The notes below the pieces were generated by a model. It was not told where the DNA came from. It ran no database searches and saw only the letters and a program-made list of their open reading frames with translations. Both the position numbers and the translations under genes were made by a program. DNA of 64,000 bases. Origin: Neolewinella aurantiaca (GTDB lineage Bacteria; Bacteroidota; Bacteroidia; Chitinophagales; Saprospiraceae). Below are positions 59,672 to 64,000 of the stretch, in pieces (the stretch's first letter is position 1; every line of letters starts with the position of its first letter). The stretch covers positions 1-64,000 of the forward strand of contig NZ_VOXD01000030.1 in assembly GCF_008014675.1 (NCBI RefSeq), in the 5' to 3' direction.

Positions 59672-60100
59672 ATGATTAAAACCATCATTAAAATAGGCCT
59701 GGTAATAGTAGCAGGTCTGCTCGGTTACAACTACTTCTTCGGCGACGCAGCGGAGCAGGCCCAGAGCCGCGAAATTGTCGGCAAAGCCAAAGACCTCGGC
59801 AAAGACGCCTGGGAACTGCTGAAGAGCGAACGCACCAAGCTGCAGGAAGGCAAATACGACGGTGCCCTGGAAAAACTGGAAGGCCTGTACGTAAGCCTGA
59901 AAGACCGCGCCGGAGAACTGGCGGACTCGGATGCCCTGGACCGCATTACGGAGCTGACCGAGCGGCGCGACGAACTCGAAAAAGCCCTCAAAGACGCTGG
60001 CGGTGAACTCTCCAGCGAGGGCAAACGTAAACTCGACGACCTCACGGCCGAAACGGAGGAATTGATGAATGAAATGGAAACGAAAGACACGCCCCACTAA
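59672..60100 (+). CDS. Small membrane-anchored coiled-coil protein
   Basis: A 142-residue protein: one N-terminal membrane helix (IIKIGLVIVAGLLGYNYFF, about 4-22), then a highly charged coiled coil to the end (ERTKLQEGKYDGALEKLEGL, ITELTERRDELEKALKD). It probably faces the periplasm with the helix as anchor or uncleaved signal. It is not a recognised family. Its last 32 bp overlap the start of dinB, so the two are translationally coupled, but no shared function is evident. Confidence 0.8.
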   Translation: MIKTIIKIGLVIVAGLLGYNYFFGDAAEQAQSREIVGKAKDLGKDAWELLKSERTKLQEGKYDGALEKLEGLYVSLKDRAGELADSDALDRITELTERRDELEKALKDAGGELSSEGKRKLDDLTAETEELMNEMETKDTPH

Positions 60101-61184
60101 CGGGACAACCGGCGATCGCAAAATCATCCATATCGACATGGATGCTTTCTTTGCCAGCGTGGAGCAGCGGGACGACCCCGAACTGCGCGGTAAGCCCGTA
60201 GCGGTAGGCGGCTCCAAAATGAGGGGCGTCGTAGCCGCCGCCAGCTACGAAGCCCGGGTCTTTGGTGTCCGCTCGGCAATGCCAAGTGTTACGGCAAAGC
60301 GGCTTTGCCCCCAGCTGATCTTCGTTAAGGGCAACTTCGAAAAGTACCATAAGGTCTCGAACCAGATCAGAGAAATTTTTCTATCCTATACCGATCTGGT
60401 CGAGCCGCTTAGCCTGGACGAGGCCTACCTCGACGTTACCGACCCTAAACGGGGGCCAGCCAGTGCTACCCTGATCGCGAAAGCCATCCGCCGCGAAATT
60501 CTGGAAACAACCCAACTCACCGCCTCGGCCGGCGTGAGCTTCAACAAGTTCCTGGCTAAAGTCGCTTCCGACATCAACAAGCCCAACGGCATGAAAGTGA
60601 TTACCCGCGAAGAAGCCCCGGCCTTCCTCGCTGCGCTGCCCGTAAAAGACTTTCACGGCGTAGGGAAGGTTACCGCAGCGCGGCTCGAAAAAATGGGCTT
60701 CCGGACCGGCGCCGACCTGATGTCCCTGACGGAACTCGAAATAGCCCTCCGCTTCGGAAAGATGGGCCGCCGACTCTACAGCATCGTCAACGCTCTCGAC
60801 GACCGCCCCGTGAACCCTACCCGCAACCGTAAGAGCGTCGGGGCCGAACGAACCTTCAGCGAAAACATCGACACCCGTCATGCTATGCGCGAAAAACTAA
60901 ACTTCCTTTCCGAGAAGGTTTTCAGTTACCTCAAGGAGAAAAACAACTACGGCCGTACCGTTACCCTTAAGATGAAGTCGCCGGAGTTTGTAACCCATAC
61001 CCGCTCCCGAAGCTTCGCCGGCGAGATTCGCAGCCTTGCAACCCTGCGGGAAACGGCTCATTCGCTTCTCGACGAAAACATCGAGGAAGTACCGGTCGTC
61101 CGCCTTCTCGGATTGTCCGTCTCTAACCTCGAACGAGAAGGACTCGGTGGGCACCAGCTCCTCCTCCCCTTCGAAGAAGAATAA
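60069..61184 (+). CDS. dinB: DNA polymerase IV (Y-family)
   Basis: An error-prone translesion polymerase. 371 residues. The only sensible start (60069, MKWKRKTRP) overlaps the previous gene by 32 bp. Y-family catalytic acidic residues are present: Asp in IIHIDMDAFFASVE (near 24) and the Asp-Glu pair in PLSLDEAYLDV (near 118). It has the RKSVGAERTF loop before the little-finger domain (about 255-371), and the end LLLPFEEE resembles the beta-clamp binding peptide (QLxLPF-like, here HQLLLPF). No LexA-type box was noticed in the upstream overlap. Confidence 0.96.
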   Translation: MKWKRKTRPTNGTTGDRKIIHIDMDAFFASVEQRDDPELRGKPVAVGGSKMRGVVAAASYEARVFGVRSAMPSVTAKRLCPQLIFVKGNFEKYHKVSNQIREIFLSYTDLVEPLSLDEAYLDVTDPKRGPASATLIAKAIRREILETTQLTASAGVSFNKFLAKVASDINKPNGMKVITREEAPAFLAALPVKDFHGVGKVTAARLEKMGFRTGADLMSLTELEIALRFGKMGRRLYSIVNALDDRPVNPTRNRKSVGAERTFSENIDTRHAMREKLNFLSEKVFSYLKEKNNYGRTVTLKMKSPEFVTHTRSRSFAGEIRSLATLRETAHSLLDENIEEVPVVRLLGLSVSNLEREGLGGHQLLLPFEEE

Positions 61185-61281
61185 CCAGGCATCAGGTGCC
61201 ATCCACCCTGAAATCCACACGCCTCCAAGAACCGGGCAAACAACAAAAAGAAACCTTTTCTAAAATTTCTTTGTTGTAGCC

Positions 61282-61313
61282 TTGGATATATTACCTCGCT
61301 CGCATTACCTTTG
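61282..61313 (+). promoter_or_regulatory. Promoter of tRNA-Lys
   Basis: TTG at 61282-61284, 21 nt, then TACCTTTG at 61306-61313. The tRNA starts 27 nt further on. Confidence 0.75.
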
Positions 61314-61339
61314 CGTCGCTTTAGAACAAAAGCACCGTC

Positions 61340-61413
61340 GATCCTTTAGCTCAGCTGGTTAGAGCATCTCACTTTTAATGAGAGGGTCCTGGGTTCGAAC
61401 CCCAGAGGGATCA
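61340..61413 (+). tRNA. tRNA-Lys (anticodon TTT)
   Basis: A 74-nt cloverleaf: acceptor GATCCTT/AGGGATC with discriminator A; D arm GCTCAGCTGGTTAGAGC; anticodon stem TCTCA/TGAGA with loop CTTTTAA and anticodon TTT; T arm CTGGGTTCGAACCCCAG. CCA is not encoded. Confidence 0.97.
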
Positions 61414-61421
61414 CGAAAATC

Positions 61422-61457
61422 AAGCCTCCTTCACCACCCGGTGTCGGAGGCTTTTTT
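61422..61457 (+). terminator. Terminator after tRNA-Lys
   Basis: GCCTCC/GGAGGC stem with an inner CACC/GGTG extension, followed by TTTTTT. Confidence 0.8.
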
Positions 61458-61576
61458 CATGTCTTTTGCGTCCGTTTTTCACTCAGCCTTTTGGTTTTCG
61501 TGACAAACAAAGCCTTTCGGTACGACAGGAGCCCTCAGGAAGCCAGAAAGCTTTCTTACCAGGCAACCACAAAGAA

Positions 61577-61606
61577 AGAGCCCCCTGACTCACGTCAGGG
61601 GGCTCT
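61577..61606 (-). terminator. Terminator of the T9SS type A protein gene
   Basis: Perfect 13-bp stem AGAGCCCCCTGAC/GTCAGGGGGCTCT with loop TCAC. The minus-strand tail is TTCTTTG, 39 nt after the stop at 61645. Confidence 0.85.
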
Positions 61607-61644
61607 AAAACACTTGAACAAAATAGAGATTAAATCTCAAAATC

Positions 61645-64000
61645 CTACTGACGGATGATTCGTCCGCTGAGCGGTCCGTCGTTTGTCTGTACCCGGAAGA
61701 TGTATGCCCCGACGGGCCAATCCTGTACATCGACCCTTACCCATTGTTCACCACCTTCAAGTTGAGGACTGGCTTCAAGCAAAAGGCGTCCGTTGAGGTC
61801 AGTTACAGTAATCTGAACGCGTTGTGCTTCGGAGATGTACACACCGATGCGGGTGAAACTCCGGGCGGGGTTTGGCAGAACGCCGAGTAGCCCGGCGTTG
61901 TCCGGTACTGAGCTCACCTCCGCGGCCGAATCGGCTGCGGTATCGGTTACTGCTGCATCGCTCCAGGTGAGGAATAACGGATGAGTAGAGAGGGTGTTAC
62001 CGTAAACCTCGTCGGAGAGGCGCTCATCTTCGGCCATAGCGAGGTAATCGCTCAGCTGCCCATCGGCTTGTGCCCGGAAGCGTACGCTAACGATCTCTTC
62101 GGTGGTGAGGTAGTTGGCCCAGCTCATCCAGAGGTAATCTCTTCCGCTTCGGAAGTTGTCCTCTGTATTCAGGCTGGTACTGGAGATGCCCAGGTAAGTA
62201 AGGGCAGCATCGTTCCAGCGGAGCCCTGCCTGGCCTCCGGCGAAAGAAGTACTGTTTTCAAGGCTGAGCGTAACAACAACTTCTTCCCCTGCGGAGAAGG
62301 CTTTGTTTTCCATCCCGAGCGATACCGGACGGCCAGCGTCTACGACACTGCTCCTTCCACTAGTGCTTGCACCTGCGAATGCGCCCACAGAGTCATCAAG
62401 GTCTCCAAGACGGATACCGATGAAATCGTGATCGAAACCACAAGCCTGTAGTTGCTCAATCGAGATTTCCTCAGACGGCGTTCCGGTCCCGTCCCAATTG
62501 GCATCCACGAAGCGCCAGAGTGAACCTTCAGGGTACAGCTCCTCGCGGGCGAGGATCAGCCCCCGAAGGGCAATCAGGTCGTAAATGTCGGCGGTCCCGT
62601 CGCGGTTGAGATCTGCCGCAAGGCGGAGGAATGGATTATCGATGGTAGTCATACCCAACAAGTGACGTTGCAGGATTACCAGATCGATGGTACTCAGGCC
62701 TTCACGAGGATCGATGTCTTTAGCAGCACTCAGTACGTAACTGCCACCGACCGAAGCGCTGAGCTGGTAGCCACCAAAACCGTTAGTAACGGTAGTACCT
62801 GCCTCAGTTCTGACTTCCACATCAGTGATTGGTGTTCCGTTCAGGGAGTTTACGTGACCGTTCAGGGTAAGGCTTTCCCCTACCTGGCAGGAGTTACAAG
62901 CCAGATTCGGATCCTGCAGGCGGACTTTTACTTCACACTTGCGCCAGTTACGGCCACCAATGCTTCCGTCGGGCTGCACGGAGAAGGGATTGAATGCATT
63001 ATCCCAAACGTACACCTCGAGGTAAACTTCGTAACGGTCGTCACAATCGAGGAAAATGCTGGTCATGCTGAAATCGGCCTTCTCCCCTACCCTGTTGAGA
63101 GAGAACGTCAGGTCTCCGCTGCAATCCGCGAAATTGCAACGGGCCAGGTCTACGGCTTCCACCAAAACAGCGGCCTCTTCAACGATGCCGTCGTTGTCAA
63201 TGTCTCCTTCCTCCAGCAGTGGTGCAAGGTTGTAAATCCGGTCTCCGCGGCAAACAAGCGCCGGGACGTAACAATCGTAGACTTCGAAGACCTGCTCGTC
63301 TACGACGGTATTTCCGCAATCATCGGTTACCGTGAATACGTAGCGGTGAATACCAACTGGCAGGTTGGTTGCGAAAGTGTACTCAGGGAAACTTCCCGTG
63401 AGTTCGCCCACCTCATTGCTGGTTGTTTCTATTACTCCATTGTTGTTGATATCAACGCCAACCACAATCTGTCCCTCATCGATCTGGCAAGCATCATTTA
63501 CGATGATGGTTGCCGGAATCGGAGCACGGCAGAAACTGGTGTCTACACAAACCGAATCCAGCATCGTTATTTCAAGTACCGGAGCGATCGTATCGAATAC
63601 CTTGAAACGCTGGCTGTAAACGTAGCGGCCTCCGGGGCGTGCTGCTTCCTGGCGGATATAACCGGCAGGATTATCACCACAGAATCCTTCAGCGACAGGC
63701 AGGTCATTGTTGTACAGGCTGTCGGTATCAATGTAAATACTGTCCTCGGTCCGGATCAACCACACATCGGCCTCTCCTTCAATTCCGTTACAGTTCTCGT
63801 CCCGTTCAATGCGGATGGAAGGAGAAACGCCGTCCCATTCACACCAGTTGGTGATCACGAAGTTGCGCTGGACGTAACGACATTCTTCACCTTCGATTGG
63901 CAGCAAAATATCTACCCACCGCGAGGTAATCGAGTCACAACTACTTCCAACGATCTGGAGTGTATCCGTAAAGTTGGTGCAATCTGTTTCCGCATCTTTA
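61645..64000 (-). CDS. T9SS type A cargo protein with dockerin-like repeats (partial)
   Basis: The frame stays open from the stop at 61645 to the right edge, so the N-terminus is outside the window (785 codons seen). The N-terminal part seen is Cys-rich Ig/HYR-like (SVCVDTSFCRAP, TDDCGNTVVDEQV). A carboxypeptidase-like repeat and a dockerin type I-like segment follow (STIDLVILQRHLLG, DLNRDGTADIYDLIALRGLI), then a cohesin-like domain, and finally the type A sorting domain (GVLPNPARSFTRIGVY, WPVGAYIFRVQ, ending RIIRQ). That C-terminus routes the protein through T9SS. A motif copy inside the frame encodes GAFAGAS. Confidence 0.92.
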   Translation of the reverse strand, partial: KDAETDCTNFTDTLQIVGSSCDSITSRWVDILLPIEGEECRYVQRNFVITNWCEWDGVSPSIRIERDENCNGIEGEADVWLIRTEDSIYIDTDSLYNNDLPVAEGFCGDNPAGYIRQEAARPGGRYVYSQRFKVFDTIAPVLEITMLDSVCVDTSFCRAPIPATIIVNDACQIDEGQIVVGVDINNNGVIETTSNEVGELTGSFPEYTFATNLPVGIHRYVFTVTDDCGNTVVDEQVFEVYDCYVPALVCRGDRIYNLAPLLEEGDIDNDGIVEEAAVLVEAVDLARCNFADCSGDLTFSLNRVGEKADFSMTSIFLDCDDRYEVYLEVYVWDNAFNPFSVQPDGSIGGRNWRKCEVKVRLQDPNLACNSCQVGESLTLNGHVNSLNGTPITDVEVRTEAGTTVTNGFGGYQLSASVGGSYVLSAAKDIDPREGLSTIDLVILQRHLLGMTTIDNPFLRLAADLNRDGTADIYDLIALRGLILAREELYPEGSLWRFVDANWDGTGTPSEEISIEQLQACGFDHDFIGIRLGDLDDSVGAFAGASTSGRSSVVDAGRPVSLGMENKAFSAGEEVVVTLSLENSTSFAGGQAGLRWNDAALTYLGISSTSLNTEDNFRSGRDYLWMSWANYLTTEEIVSVRFRAQADGQLSDYLAMAEDERLSDEVYGNTLSTHPLFLTWSDAAVTDTAADSAAEVSSVPDNAGLLGVLPNPARSFTRIGVYISEAQRVQITVTDLNGRLLLEASPQLEGGEQWVRVDVQDWPVGAYIFRVQTNDGPLSGRIIRQ
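62366..62385 (+). repeat. Dispersed bipartite motif inside the T9SS protein gene
   Basis: CTTGCACCTGCG-AAT-GCGCC: one mismatch. On the coding strand it is read GAFAGAS, in a linker between the dockerin-like and cohesin-like parts. Confidence 0.8.

Larger units (their letters stand above)
61185..61644. other. Intergenic region with tRNA-Lys
   Basis: Apart from the tRNA, its promoter and terminators, no gene is seen. The right part holds the terminator of the T9SS protein gene. Confidence 0.6.

Overview
This 64 kb window looks like a chromosome segment of a member of the Bacteroidota, most likely a Saprospiria/Lewinella-type marine bacterium (inference from gene content). Supporting evidence: TAnnTTTG promoter boxes with TTG/TTTG near -33; CUB/HYR-like adhesins and proteins with type IX secretion (T9SS) type A and type B C-terminal sorting domains; SusC-style TonB receptors with a carboxypeptidase-like N-terminal domain; paired M16 peptidases; and an ECF sigma factor next to an anti-sigma/beta-barrel fusion. 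There is no phage, plasmid, IS transposase, CRISPR array or rRNA. Most genes are ordinary core or envelope genes.

Layout. 1-4.2 kb: the N-terminal 1391 codons of a giant secreted adhesin (minus strand, runs off the left edge). 4.4-12.3 kb: tyrS, a Spy-like secreted protein, an SCP2 protein, a T9SS type B surface protein, a BASS transporter and a DUF3109 protein. 12.4-19.3 kb: secreted M28 and M14 peptidases, a lipid kinase and a NatAB-like ABC exporter. 19.5-28 kb: a DUF937-OmpA fusion, DUF4382 and DUF4349 lipoproteins, a large DUF6909-like protein, tandem PAP2 paralogues and a MORN-like lipoprotein. 28-33 kb: a non-coding stretch with a likely small RNA, then an active/inactive M16 pair and a GT2 glycosyltransferase. 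33.4-41.6 kb: DUF3995, a cation/proton antiporter, an MscS-like protein, an odd coiled-coil P-loop protein and an AddB-like nuclease. 41.7-47.7 kb: msrA, a 37-residue membrane protein, the anti-sigma/barrel fusion with its ECF sigma factor, a PRMT-like methyltransferase and hpd. 48-61 kb: TonB receptor, bamA, uppS, a TPP-riboswitch TonB receptor, a tandem-repeat non-coding locus, a DUF2279 protein and dinB. 61.3-64 kb: tRNA-Lys and a second T9SS cargo protein running off the right edge.

Two things are not explained by ordinary gene annotation. First, a roughly 20-bp bipartite motif, TTTGCACCTGCGNNNGCGCC, with a variable central trinucleotide, recurs about 20 times on both strands, between genes and inside reading frames (tyrS, signal peptides, the AddB-like gene, a T9SS protein). 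In three places it forms inverted pairs bounding 84-291 bp non-coding blocks. Second, a likely untranslated RNA of about 410 nt lies on the minus strand at about 57785-58198. It has its own promoter, a terminator whose G.U pairs fix the strand, and seven to eight tandem 20-nt repeats. Further leads are a bacterial PRMT-like enzyme with an intact double-E hairpin, a P-loop protein with Arg in place of the Walker A Lys next to an MscS-like gene, and a second candidate small RNA at about 28183-28460.
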